64,000 nt of DNA, from the NCBI RefSeq assembly GCF_003326795.1, contig NZ_JPWI01000001.1, positions 558,001-622,000 of the forward strand, read 5' to 3'. The position numbers and the translations under genes are program-made. This stretch comes from Thalassospira profundimaris (GTDB lineage Bacteria > Pseudomonadota > Alphaproteobacteria > Rhodospirillales > Thalassospiraceae). This document shows, in pieces, positions 1 to 8,004 of this stretch; the first letter of the stretch is position 1; each line of letters begins with the position of its first letter. A model generated the notes under the pieces. The model had not been told where the DNA came from. It was given only the letters and a program-made list of their open reading frames with translations, and did not search any database.

Positions 1-1
1 G

Positions 2-211
2 CCTGAATTTGAATGGAGCGGCAAGTTCATTCTGGCCTTTACCGCCGCAGCAATTGATGCGGCGTGGTATTGCCTTGTGGCGATCGGGTTATCGCACGGG
101 GCGGTCTTGCCCTGGTTGCGCGATCACGCGTCCTGGATCGAGCGTATCATTGCCATTCTGTTTGTTCTGATTGCCCTTCGGGTTCTGTGGGGGGTGACCG
201 CTTTTGTATAA
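2..211 (+). CDS. LysE/RhtB-family exporter, C-terminal fragment
   Basis: The reading frame is open from the left edge and ends at TAA 209-211, so only the last 69 residues are visible. They contain two hydrophobic stretches separated by a charged loop (residues ILAFTAAAIDAAWYCLVAIG and later IIAILFVLIALRVLWG). This is the layout of the last two membrane helices of LysE/RhtB amino-acid exporters, and an ending like ALRVLWG is common in that family. If so, it is an inner-membrane amino-acid efflux protein. The start, and therefore the family signature, lies outside the window. It could be another small multi-pass exporter. No terminator is evident before the next gene, which begins 93 bases downstream on the same strand. 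Confidence 0.55.
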   Translation, partial: PEFEWSGKFILAFTAAAIDAAWYCLVAIGLSHGAVLPWLRDHASWIERIIAILFVLIALRVLWGVTAFV

Positions 212-304
212 GGGCGGTCTGATGCATTCCTGAATTTACGTATTCTGATCGTGCCACCATCACGACGTAACCCGGATCATGACTGATCCAGACGGAGTTT
301 TCCG

Positions 305-1534
305 ATGACTGACAAGACGGCCCCATCAACCGACCAGCACAGCGACGCCGGGCGCGGATTTCACCGGCTTGGCGCGCATATCGGCTTTTTGTTTGCCATT
401 TTGCTTCTGGCCGCAAATATGCGTGGCAGTATTGTCGGGCTTGGTCCGTTGGCTGAGATCATCGGAACGGATTTGTCGCTGTCGGGAACCCAGCTTGGTC
501 TTTTGACCACATTGCCGGTTCTGAGTTTCGGGGTTCTGTCGATTTTTGCACCGCGACTGGGACAAAAATTCGGGCTTGAGGCAACGCTTCTTACGATGTT
601 GCTGTTTATTGCCCTTGGGCAGGGGCTTCGTGCCAGCGGAGCCTATGACATCATGGTGATCGGGACGATCATTCTGGGTGCTGCGATTGCCGTGATGAAT
701 GTGCTGACTCCGTCGCTGGTGCGGCGCAGCTTCCCGACCCATGTTGCCTTTGTGACCGCCCTTTACACCTTTACCATGTCGAGTGGCGCGACCATTGCCG
801 CATTCATTTCTATTCCGATACGGAATGCCGTAGATGGGGACTGGCGCTGGTCACTGGGTGTGTGGGCGGTGTTTGCAGCCATTGCCTTTGTCTGCTGGTT
901 GCCGATGTTGCGCTACCGCCACAAGGCCCCGGCACCGGCGATGAATGCCAAAATATCGCTTTGGAAAAATACAGAAGCATGGTGGCTGGCGCTGTTCTTT
1001 GGCTGTCAGTCCCTGATGTTTTACACAGGGGTTGCCTGGCTTGCGAAGGTTTTCATCGATCACGGCATTACCGAGGCCGAGGCCGCAACACTTTTGTCGA
1101 TCTTTAACGTCTTTGGTATTCCTGCGGCCTTTGCGGCACCGCTGATCTATTCGAAAATTGCCAACAAGAAACTGGCGATGCTGGTGCTGCACATCCCGCT
1201 GATCATTGCGATTCCGGGCTTTGTGTTTGCCACGACCGAGCTTCCCTATCTTTGGGCAGTATGCCTTGGTCTGGGTCAGGGCAGCATGATCAGCATTGCC
1301 TTGACGCTGGTGGGGATGCGCGGGGCTGATCCGCAAACTTCCGCCCGTCTTTCAGGGATGGCGCAATCCGTCGGCTATCTGTTTGCGGCGATTGGTCCGG
1401 TATTGTTTGGCGCCCTTCATGATCTTCTGGGCGACTGGCAGGTCGCGCTTTATTTCCTGTTCATCGTGGTTGCAGTCCAGCTTGTCGCTGCAATGCGTGC
1501 CGGTTCGTCCGAGAAGATCGGCGTCAGCAACTAG
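305..1534 (+). CDS. CynX/NimT-like major facilitator transporter
   Basis: This is a 409-residue hydrophobic protein with about 12 predicted membrane helices, the usual MFS size. The first helix carries NMRGSIVGLGPL at residues 38-49, matching the helix-1 signature of the CynX/NimT branch (cyanate or nitroimidazole/organic anion transporters). The central cytoplasmic loop (around residues 205-225) is short and basic. It sits in the inner membrane. The substrate cannot be told from the sequence. It stands alone between a LysE-like exporter end and the heme locus, and a strong hairpin follows its stop. The ATG at 305 is chosen because it opens the frame just before the soluble N-terminal tail; AUGs further in would cut the first helix. 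Confidence 0.8.
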   Translation: MTDKTAPSTDQHSDAGRGFHRLGAHIGFLFAILLLAANMRGSIVGLGPLAEIIGTDLSLSGTQLGLLTTLPVLSFGVLSIFAPRLGQKFGLEATLLTMLLFIALGQGLRASGAYDIMVIGTIILGAAIAVMNVLTPSLVRRSFPTHVAFVTALYTFTMSSGATIAAFISIPIRNAVDGDWRWSLGVWAVFAAIAFVCWLPMLRYRHKAPAPAMNAKISLWKNTEAWWLALFFGCQSLMFYTGVAWLAKVFIDHGITEAEAATLLSIFNVFGIPAAFAAPLIYSKIANKKLAMLVLHIPLIIAIPGFVFATTELPYLWAVCLGLGQGSMISIALTLVGMRGADPQTSARLSGMAQSVGYLFAAIGPVLFGALHDLLGDWQVALYFLFIVVAVQLVAAMRAGSSEKIGVSN

Positions 1535-1575
1535 GTAGTATTCCCTCACCGCCATCAGTTCAGGGTTCTTATGCA

Positions 1576-1610
1576 AAAGGCCATATTTCCAACCCGGAAA
1601 TGTGGCCTTT
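1576..1610 (+). terminator. Rho-independent terminator after the MFS gene
   Basis: Fifteen-base arms at 1576-1590 and 1596-1610 pair with one G-U wobble around a 5-base loop. The 3' arm ends in TTT but the following T-run is short, so termination may be partial. It separates the transporter from the heme-uptake region. Confidence 0.7.
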
Positions 1611-1654
1611 GTCACATAATGGGACGGTAATTGACCCGCATTCATGTTTTGGCG

Positions 1655-1741
1655 CAACTGCGCAGTTGACTTTCATTCGCAATTGCATATAGGAATGCAA
1701 ATCATTATTAATATAGTCGGTGCATAAACAAGGAGTTTGTG
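1655..1741 (+). promoter_or_regulatory. Promoter/operator region of the heme-uptake operon
   Basis: A sigma70-like pair, TTGACT (1666-1671) and TATAGG (1688-1693) with a 16-base spacer, lies upstream of hemP. It is wrapped in symmetrical elements. CAACTGCGCAGTTG (1655-1668) is a perfect 14-bp palindrome overlapping the -35. TTGCAT (1683-1688) and ATGCAA (1695-1700) form a dyad over the -10. ATGCAAATCATTATTA (1695-1710) resembles a Fur-type site. AAGGAG follows just before hemP. Iron or heme control is inferred from position and AT-rich dyads; which regulator binds (Fur/Mur, Irr or RirA) cannot be decided here. Confidence 0.5.
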
Positions 1742-1909
1742 ATGCCTGACATCACAGGCAGGATTGAAAAACCGGGCGTTCCAGCTCAGGCGAAACATAT
1801 TCAGGTGGAAGAACTGATGGGAACTGACCGCGAGGTCATTATTATCCATCAGGGAGACGAATACCGCCTTCGTATGACGTCGAACAACAAGCTAATCCTG
1901 ACGAAATAA
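1742..1909 (+). CDS. hemP: HemP/HmuP-family small heme-uptake protein
   Basis: This is a 55-residue protein. Its C-terminal half matches the HemP family: a Gly/Asp-rich turn, IIIHQGDEYRLRMTSNNKLI (residues 33-52) and the closing LTK. The family is typically 50-65 residues and sits beside heme receptor genes. In Bradyrhizobium, HmuP acts with Irr as a co-activator of hmuR; whether this copy does so is inference. AAGGAG lies upstream (about 1730-1735) with good spacing to the ATG. The gene is the first of the heme locus, 121 bases before the receptor gene. Confidence 0.85.
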   Translation: MPDITGRIEKPGVPAQAKHIQVEELMGTDREVIIIHQGDEYRLRMTSNNKLILTK

Positions 1910-1978
1910 GGCGTCTAACTAACGCCACACAATCAAATCTGACCAGATTTGCCAGCCAGCGCGCCAGTGCCCCGCACA

Positions 1979-1994
1979 AGCCAGCCAGCCAGCC
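1979..1994 (+). repeat. Short AGCC tetranucleotide tract before the heme receptor
   Basis: Four perfect AGCC units lie 36 bases upstream of the receptor ATG, inside the presumed 5' untranslated region. A second partial GCCAGCCAG run sits at about 1951-1959. Four units is near the lower limit for slippage, so a regulatory role is only a possibility. Confidence 0.6.
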
Positions 1995-2030
1995 GAAATC
2001 GGTACCAAAGCTGCCTTACAGGGGAAAATT

Positions 2031-4100
2031 ATGGCTTTCAACAAGTCTGTGCGCTTGCTTATGGCGACAGTATCAACATTTGCGCTTGGCACTGCTGCAT
2101 ATGCGCAAGATGCTACGAATATATCGGGCACCGATGCCGCAGATGTATCTGCAACCACCGACCAACCGGTCCTGATTGCCGAAAACAGCATTGCACTTGA
2201 TGCAATCACGATTACCGCCAACAAGCTTGAAACATCGGTCATCGACGCACCGGCATCAATTTCGGTTGTCGATGAAGAAGAACTGGAACGACGTCAGCCA
2301 TCCGATCTGAGCGACATCTTGCGCGGAATGCCCGGCGTCGAGATTTATGGTGGCCCGCGCAGCACGGTTCAGGAGCCGATCATTCGCGGTTTGACCGGTG
2401 ACCGTGTGGTTGTGCGTGTTGACGGTGCCCGCGCCAATATGAGTGTGGGCCACAAAGGTCGTTTCTTCTTCGATCCGGAAGTCCTTAAATCGGTCGAAGT
2501 CTATCGTGGTGCGGCATCGACCATGCAGGGCACCGGTGCATTGGGGGGTGTCATTGCACTCACTACCAAGGACGCCAATGATCTGCTTGATCCGGGCCAG
2601 AAAATTGGTGCGCGGGTCAAGGTTGGATATGCGTCTGTTGATCACGGTTTGACGACAAATGGCATGGCCTATGGTCGCCCGACCGACAATACCGACATTC
2701 TGGTCAGCGTCACCCGCGAAAGCACGGGTAATTTTGAATCCGGTGATGGCGTAAAGCAGCAATATACCGATGATGATTACATCAATGGCATGTTCAAGGG
2801 CGGGATCGACATCAATGATGCGAGCCGTCTGACCCTGAGCGTTCAGCGCTATAGCGATGATCACCAGTTGCCTGCTGCCCCGGATAGTGGTGCAGCTGTA
2901 AACAGCACCAGCAACTATCTTGTGGATCGCGAAAGCGAAGAATCCTCGCTGGTCCTGAGATACAGCTATCACGATTTGGGTAACGACTGGATTGATGCAA
3001 ACGTAAATGCCTATGGCATGCGTACGGATCTGGATGAAAAGCGTGTCAGCGACGGTCGTCATGATGAACGCACACTTGATACCATCGGCATTGATGGCAA
3101 CAACACGTCGCGCTTTGATCTGGCCGGTCGTGAACTGGCAGTAACGGTTGGCGGGGAGCTTTATCAGGATTCACAGGAAGGCCGTCGTAACGGCGTTGCT
3201 GTAGCCAACCTGTTTCCCGATGCGGAAATGACTATCTATGGCGTTTATGTCGATAATGCCTTTGCAGTTACCGACGCGCTTGATCTGACCGTAGGTGTGC
3301 GGTTTGACTCCTATGACCTGTCGGCGGAAGGTCAGCGGTCGCGTGAGGACAGCGCGATTTCCCCGCGCTTCTCGGCAAGCTACCGTGTGACGTCCTGGAT
3401 GCAGCCCTATGTCAGTTATGCCGAAGCGTTCCGTGCTCCGGCCATGACCGAAATGTATGCCAGCGGTTATCACTTCCCGGGCAACAATTTTGTCGCCAAC
3501 CCCGATCTGGAAGCTGAAAAGGCCAAGACCTGGGAATTCGGGACAAACTTCAAGTCTGACAACCTTCTGACGGCGGGCGACGCTTTCCGCGCCAAAGTTG
3601 CCTATTTCCATAACGAAATCGAAGACTACATCGAACAGCAAGGTGCGACTTTCGGTAGTTCCGAAACCAAAAGTGTCAACGTTCCCGAAGCTGAAATCAA
3701 AGGTTTCGAAGCAGAGCTAAGTTATGACACCGGTGTTGTCTTTGCCGGTTTGGCCGCATCGCGTTTGCGTGGGGAAAACACCCGTACCGGTGAAAATCTT
3801 GCCAATATTCCGGCCGACAAGGTTGCTGTATCGGGCGGGTATCGCTTCGAGGATTACGGTGTCGAACTTGGCGGCCGCGCCAATATGGTTGATCGCCTGA
3901 CCCGCATTGCTTCGGGCAGCGAAGTTCCCGGTTATGCAACCTTCGATCTGTTTGCCCGCTGGGATGCAAGCGAAACCGTTCCGGGTCTGACGGTCAATGC
4001 CGGGATCGATAACCTGTTTGATCACAATTATCAGGTTGCTGATCAGGGGCTTTATGAGCCGGGCCGCAACTTCAAAATTTCCGCAAGCATGAAATTCTAA
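2031..4100 (+). CDS. hmuR: TonB-dependent heme/hemoglobin outer-membrane receptor
   Basis: A 689-residue outer-membrane receptor that imports heme using TonB energy. A signal peptide ends near AYA-Q (residue 25/26). The TonB box is DAITITANK (57-65), followed by the plug domain (about 70-185), and a 22-strand barrel ends in an aromatic residue (F689). The heme-receptor hallmarks are present: FRAP at 467-470, NPDL at 490-493, and a histidine (H481) between them, the position of the heme-ligand histidine in Yersinia HemR. The length is usual for the hemoglobin/transferrin/lactoferrin receptor family. The SD is AGGGGAAAATT just before the ATG. It lies between hemP and hmuS and is separated from hmuS by a strong hairpin. 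Confidence 0.92.
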   Translation: MAFNKSVRLLMATVSTFALGTAAYAQDATNISGTDAADVSATTDQPVLIAENSIALDAITITANKLETSVIDAPASISVVDEEELERRQPSDLSDILRGMPGVEIYGGPRSTVQEPIIRGLTGDRVVVRVDGARANMSVGHKGRFFFDPEVLKSVEVYRGAASTMQGTGALGGVIALTTKDANDLLDPGQKIGARVKVGYASVDHGLTTNGMAYGRPTDNTDILVSVTRESTGNFESGDGVKQQYTDDDYINGMFKGGIDINDASRLTLSVQRYSDDHQLPAAPDSGAAVNSTSNYLVDRESEESSLVLRYSYHDLGNDWIDANVNAYGMRTDLDEKRVSDGRHDERTLDTIGIDGNNTSRFDLAGRELAVTVGGELYQDSQEGRRNGVAVANLFPDAEMTIYGVYVDNAFAVTDALDLTVGVRFDSYDLSAEGQRSREDSAISPRFSASYRVTSWMQPYVSYAEAFRAPAMTEMYASGYHFPGNNFVANPDLEAEKAKTWEFGTNFKSDNLLTAGDAFRAKVAYFHNEIEDYIEQQGATFGSSETKSVNVPEAEIKGFEAELSYDTGVVFAGLAASRLRGENTRTGENLANIPADKVAVSGGYRFEDYGVELGGRANMVDRLTRIASGSEVPGYATFDLFARWDASETVPGLTVNAGIDNLFDHNYQVADQGLYEPGRNFKISASMKF

Positions 4101-4108
4101 CGCACGAG

Positions 4109-4141
4109 GATCAGACGATGCGTGTCTTGCATCGTCTGATC
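4109..4141 (+). terminator. Intercistronic hairpin between hmuR and hmuS
   Basis: A perfect 13-bp stem (4109-4121 with 4129-4141) has a 7-base loop, starts 8 bases after the hmuR stop and is followed by only CTTTC before the hmuS Shine-Dalgarno AGGAGG (4146-4151). Without a real T-run it is more likely a partial terminator or 3'-end stabiliser that keeps receptor mRNA above hmuSTUV mRNA. Confidence 0.65.
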
Positions 4142-4163
4142 TTTCAGGAGGTATAAAAACGCC

Positions 4164-5237
4164 ATGAATGAAAACAATTTCAAAACACCACAGGAAGCCT
4201 GGGCGGCCTTTTCTGCCGGAGAAGCCAAAGGATATGCCGTCGATATCGCATCAGAACTTGGTTTGACCGAGGGTGAACTGGTTGCAGCCGGTACCGGGAA
4301 AAACGTTATTCGTCTGGATGTGGATTGGGGTGACCTGATCAAACGTCTTGAAGAACTGGGCGAGGTCAAGATTCTGACCCGCAATCCAAGTGTGGTTCAT
4401 GAAAAGATCGGAACGTTCGGGGCGGTCAGCATCAATGGTGAAATGGGACTGGTGCTGAATGGTGATGTAGACCTTCGCCTGTTTCTGGGGCGTTGGGGCC
4501 ATGGATTTGCGGTAGAAACCAACAATCCGCGCGCAGGACGTCGTCGCAGCCTGCAGTTTTTTGATCATGAAGGCCAGGCGATCCACAAGATTTTCCTGAC
4601 CGCCAAATCGAACGAAGCCGGATATGACGCGCTGGTCGATGAATTCCGCGCGGAAAATCAGGAACCGGGGATCGAAACCCTGCCGCCGTTGCCCAAAGCC
4701 GTGACGCGCAAGGATGAAGAGGTCGATGTGGATAATCTTCGAGCCCATTGGCGCAAGATGACCGATGTGCATCAGTTCCACGGGTTGCTGAAAGATTTCA
4801 ATGTCGGACGACAGCAGGGACTGCGTCTTGTCGGGACAGAATTTGCCGAACGGCTGAGCAATGATGCGCTTAAAACCATGCTGGAATCAGCATCGGAAAG
4901 CGGTTTGCCGATCATGGTGTTTGTTGGCAATGCCGGTGCCATCCAGATCCATACCGGTCCGGTCAAAACCATCCGCGAGATGGGGGACTGGATCAATGTC
5001 ATGGACCCGCGTTTCACCCTGCATCTGCGTATGGACATGATTGCCGAGGCATGGATTGTCCGTAAACCTGTCCGCGAAGGTGTGATCACCACGGTCGAGC
5101 TTTATGACGCAGATCTCAACAACTTTGCGATCTTCTGCGGCGAACGTGCACCCAAGGATCCCGAGAATCCGGAATGGCAGAAGCTTGCAGAAGAGCTGCC
5201 GCGTTTTAACGCCAAAGAGCATGCTCTTGCGGGGTAG
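4164..5237 (+). CDS. hmuS: Hemin-degrading/heme-trafficking factor HmuS
   Basis: A 357-residue cytosolic protein of the HmuS/HemS/ChuS family, built of two repeated halves (about 1-180 and 190-357) as is usual for the family. These proteins bind incoming heme and either degrade it or hand it on. Family-like segments include GTFGAVSINGEMGLVLNGDV (88-107) in the N half, and FVGNAGAIQIHTGPV with NVMDPRFTLHLRMD in the C half. The conserved aromatic/histidine context (QFHGLLKDF, LHLRMD) is seen. An AGGAGG SD precedes it. Its stop TAG abuts the hmuT ATG, so translation is coupled. It fits between receptor and ABC transporter in the standard hmuRSTUV order. Confidence 0.9.
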   Translation: MNENNFKTPQEAWAAFSAGEAKGYAVDIASELGLTEGELVAAGTGKNVIRLDVDWGDLIKRLEELGEVKILTRNPSVVHEKIGTFGAVSINGEMGLVLNGDVDLRLFLGRWGHGFAVETNNPRAGRRRSLQFFDHEGQAIHKIFLTAKSNEAGYDALVDEFRAENQEPGIETLPPLPKAVTRKDEEVDVDNLRAHWRKMTDVHQFHGLLKDFNVGRQQGLRLVGTEFAERLSNDALKTMLESASESGLPIMVFVGNAGAIQIHTGPVKTIREMGDWINVMDPRFTLHLRMDMIAEAWIVRKPVREGVITTVELYDADLNNFAIFCGERAPKDPENPEWQKLAEELPRFNAKEHALAG

Positions 5238-6098
5238 ATGATGCGCAGCTTTACCACAATTCTATGTGCCATTTTCAGCTTCGCCATGCTTGGTGCGAAT
5301 GCCCATGGCACCGAGCGTCCCGGCCGTGTAATCACGGTCGGGGCCCCGGCGACCGAAATTGTCTTTGCGCTTGGTGCCGGTGACAGCGTTATTGCGACCG
5401 ATACCACCAGTACCCGACCGGAGGTGGTCGAAGCCCTGCCAAAGGTTGGTTATATGCGCCAACTGGCGTCCGAGGGGATCATCAGCCTGAAGCCCGATCT
5501 GATTGTCGCAGTCGAGAAATCAGGTCCGGAAAATGTGTTGCAGGAACTGGGCGATCTGGGGATACCGATTGTCAAACTGCCATCACTCGACGAGATGAAA
5601 AATCTGCCCGATGCGATTGCCATTGCGGGCGCGGCGCTGGGGCGTGTTGTCGAGGCGCAAACACTTACACAAAAGATTCGTGCCGATATTGCCGATCTGG
5701 GGGCCGTAGTCGAGCCGAACCGCCCAAGTATCATATTCCTGATGGCGGTTGGTCATGGTAAGCCGCTTTCGGCCGGGAACCATACGACAGCTGCAGAAAT
5801 CATTGATCTGGTTGGCGGTCGAAATCCGATGGCAGAATTTGACGGCTTCAAACCGGTATCAGCCGAAGTCATCGCCGCAGATCAGTCTGATTATGTATTG
5901 CTGCCGCAATCGACCGTTGATCAATATGGCGGCTTCGAAGGCCTTAAAACCGATCCGGTTCTGGGGCTGAACAAGGCCGTGGCAAATGGCAGGGTTCTGA
6001 CAGTTTCATCGTCAACGATACTTGGGTTCGGGCCGGAATCCGCGTCTGAAATCCGCGATGTGGCGGCATTTCTGCACAAGCAAGAACAAGGTCGATGA
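5238..6098 (+). CDS. hmuT: Heme ABC transporter substrate-binding protein
   Basis: A 286-residue periplasmic protein with a clear signal peptide (MMRSFTTILCAIFSFAMLGA, cleavage near ANA-HG). The remainder is a class III periplasmic binding fold, starting with RVITVGAPATEIVFALGAGD and containing VGYMR, typical of HmuT/BtuF-like heme binders. The conserved Tyr in GYMR is a candidate heme ligand, as in HmuT/ShuT. It receives heme from HmuR and delivers it to HmuUV. The start could be ATG 5238 or the next ATG 5241; 5238 directly follows the hmuS stop. Its last bases overlap hmuU by ATGA. Confidence 0.92.
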   Translation: MMRSFTTILCAIFSFAMLGANAHGTERPGRVITVGAPATEIVFALGAGDSVIATDTTSTRPEVVEALPKVGYMRQLASEGIISLKPDLIVAVEKSGPENVLQELGDLGIPIVKLPSLDEMKNLPDAIAIAGAALGRVVEAQTLTQKIRADIADLGAVVEPNRPSIIFLMAVGHGKPLSAGNHTTAAEIIDLVGGRNPMAEFDGFKPVSAEVIAADQSDYVLLPQSTVDQYGGFEGLKTDPVLGLNKAVANGRVLTVSSSTILGFGPESASEIRDVAAFLHKQEQGR

Positions 6099-7180
6099 AA
6101 ACGGTGAAGCTGATGGCATCATCGCTGCGGCAGTTCGGGCCGGTTCGTCGACCTGTGGTGGTTCTTGTCCTCATGATGTTGGTGCTGGCAAGTGCGGTCC
6201 TGATTTCACTCGGGATTGGTGGTGCGCCGATCGCGTCGGGCGATGTGCTTGCGCATCTGGCCCATCGTATCGGTATTTCCGGCATTGGTATTGATGCATT
6301 TGATGCCCGTGTTCTTGATACCTTGCGCTTGCCCCGTATTCTGCGGGCCATTGTGATTGGCGGCGGGCTTGGTCTTGCCGGGGCGGTGATGCAAAGCCTG
6401 TTTCGCAATCCCATTGCCGATCCGGGTATCATTGGGGTGTCTGCCAGCGCTGCTCTGGGGGCGGTGGCCATGATTGTTGCCGGTCACATCATTTTGGGCA
6501 GTTTCTATACGGTGATCGGGCCTTATGGTGTGCCGGTTGCCGCATTTGGCGGTGCGGTCATTGCAACGGCGGTTATTCGGGTTCTGTCCCGCCAGGATGG
6601 ACAAACCGATGCCGCAATCATGTTGCTGATCGGGGTGGCGATCAATGCCATGGCATTTGCCGGTGTTGGTGTCTTTACCTATATGGCCGATGATGCGCAG
6701 TTGCGCAGTCTGACATTCTGGCAGATGGGGGCGCTTGCCGGAAACGGCCCGACCGATATGCCCGCCATGATCATTATGACCCTGGGCATCGTCTATTTGC
6801 TGACGCTGGGAACACCGCTTAATCTGTTTTTGCTGGGCGAGGCCGAGGCACGCCATCTTGGTGTCGAGGTCGAACATCTTAAACGCCGGGCAACCGTTGC
6901 CACGGCATTGGTTGTGGGTGCAGCGGTTGCTGTGTCAGGCATTATCGGGTTTGTCGGGTTGGTGGCCCCGCATCTGGTGCGGCTGGTGACCGGGCCGGAT
7001 AACCGGTATGTGTTGCCTGCATCTGCAATTTGCGGGGCGATCATGCTGACCGGGGCGGATGCTGTGGCCCGTATCATTGTATTGCCGGCAGAATTGCCGA
7101 TTGGTCTGGTAACGGGGATCGTTGGCGGGCCGTTCTTCCTTGGATTGCTGATGCGTGAAAAGAAAAGGCGCAGATTATGA
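6095..7180 (+). CDS. hmuU: Heme ABC transporter permease
   Basis: A 361-residue FecCD-family permease with about nine to ten membrane helices. Family landmarks are LRLPRILRAIVIGGGLGLAG (residues 75-94), the FRNPIADPGIIGVSASAALG region, and near the C-terminus GFVGLVAPHLVRLVTG, the EAA-like loop that contacts the ATPase. Length is normal. The N-terminal 20 residues are a cytoplasmic leader. It overlaps hmuT and hmuV by ATGA at each end, so the three proteins are translationally coupled. It forms the HmuU2V2 importer in the inner membrane. Confidence 0.93.
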   Translation: MKTVKLMASSLRQFGPVRRPVVVLVLMMLVLASAVLISLGIGGAPIASGDVLAHLAHRIGISGIGIDAFDARVLDTLRLPRILRAIVIGGGLGLAGAVMQSLFRNPIADPGIIGVSASAALGAVAMIVAGHIILGSFYTVIGPYGVPVAAFGGAVIATAVIRVLSRQDGQTDAAIMLLIGVAINAMAFAGVGVFTYMADDAQLRSLTFWQMGALAGNGPTDMPAMIIMTLGIVYLLTLGTPLNLFLLGEAEARHLGVEVEHLKRRATVATALVVGAAVAVSGIIGFVGLVAPHLVRLVTGPDNRYVLPASAICGAIMLTGADAVARIIVLPAELPIGLVTGIVGGPFFLGLLMREKKRRRL

Positions 7181-8004
7181 GCCTGATGGCAAAGGACGTG
7201 AGCTTTGTGGCGCGTGGCCGCCATTTGCTGCGTGATATTTCGCTGGCTTTGGCGCCGGGGGAAGTATTGGCAATTCTGGGCCCCAATGGTGCCGGGAAAT
7301 CCACATTGCTGCGTGTGCTGGCAGGTGAATACCAACCAGCCAAAGGGTGCGTCATGCAAAATGGGCAGGATATATCCAGCTTGTCGGCCCTGAACCTTGC
7401 GCAAAGGCGGGCGGTAATGCCGCAAGCCGCCTCAATGACATTCCCGTTCGGTGTGCGTGATGTGGTTGCCTTGGGCCGTGCGCCGTTTCGGAAAATCTCG
7501 ACGCGCCAGCTTGATCAGAAACTGGTGGCCGGTGCGATTGCTGTTGCCGATATCAATCATCTTGCAGATCGGCCCTATCCGGCCTTGTCCGGCGGGGAAA
7601 AACAGCGGGTCCATCTGGCCCGTGCCCTGGTGCAAATCTGGGGAATGGGTGGATTTGATGTGACATCAGATGCCGTGCATGACCCGCAGTGTGGTTCTGA
7701 CCGGTTCCTTTTGCTTGATGAGCCCACAGCGGGGCTTGATGTTTCCCATCAACACGCATTGCTGGCTGTTGCACGACGTGAAGCCCACGACAACAATGTC
7801 GGGGTCTTGATGATCCTGCATGATTTCAATCAGGTCACGGCCTATGCCGACCGGGTCGCTGTTTTGCAGTCCGGCGAGATCGTGGCACAGGGAGAAGTTG
7901 CAGACGTCATGCAGCCCGACTTGCTGTCAGCGGTGTTCAAAAGTCCGATCCGCGCGATTGATGATCCCAAGGGCGGACATGTTCTGGTCAGTCAGGCGGT
8001 CTGA
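7177..8004 (+). CDS. hmuV: Heme ABC transporter ATP-binding protein
   Basis: A 275-residue ATPase. Walker A is GPNGAGKS (35-42), the Q-loop lies in MPQAAS, the signature is LSGGEKQRV (137-145), Walker B is FLLLDEPTAG (177-186) and the switch histidine is in ILHDFNQV. A longer stretch between signature and Walker B (about residues 151-176) is common in HmuV proteins. It energises HmuU. It is the last gene of the heme operon; its TGA abuts the stop of the convergent LysR gene in the shared palindrome TGATCA, with no terminator between them. Confidence 0.95.
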   Translation: MSLMAKDVSFVARGRHLLRDISLALAPGEVLAILGPNGAGKSTLLRVLAGEYQPAKGCVMQNGQDISSLSALNLAQRRAVMPQAASMTFPFGVRDVVALGRAPFRKISTRQLDQKLVAGAIAVADINHLADRPYPALSGGEKQRVHLARALVQIWGMGGFDVTSDAVHDPQCGSDRFLLLDEPTAGLDVSHQHALLAVARREAHDNNVGVLMILHDFNQVTAYADRVAVLQSGEIVAQGEVADVMQPDLLSAVFKSPIRAIDDPKGGHVLVSQAV

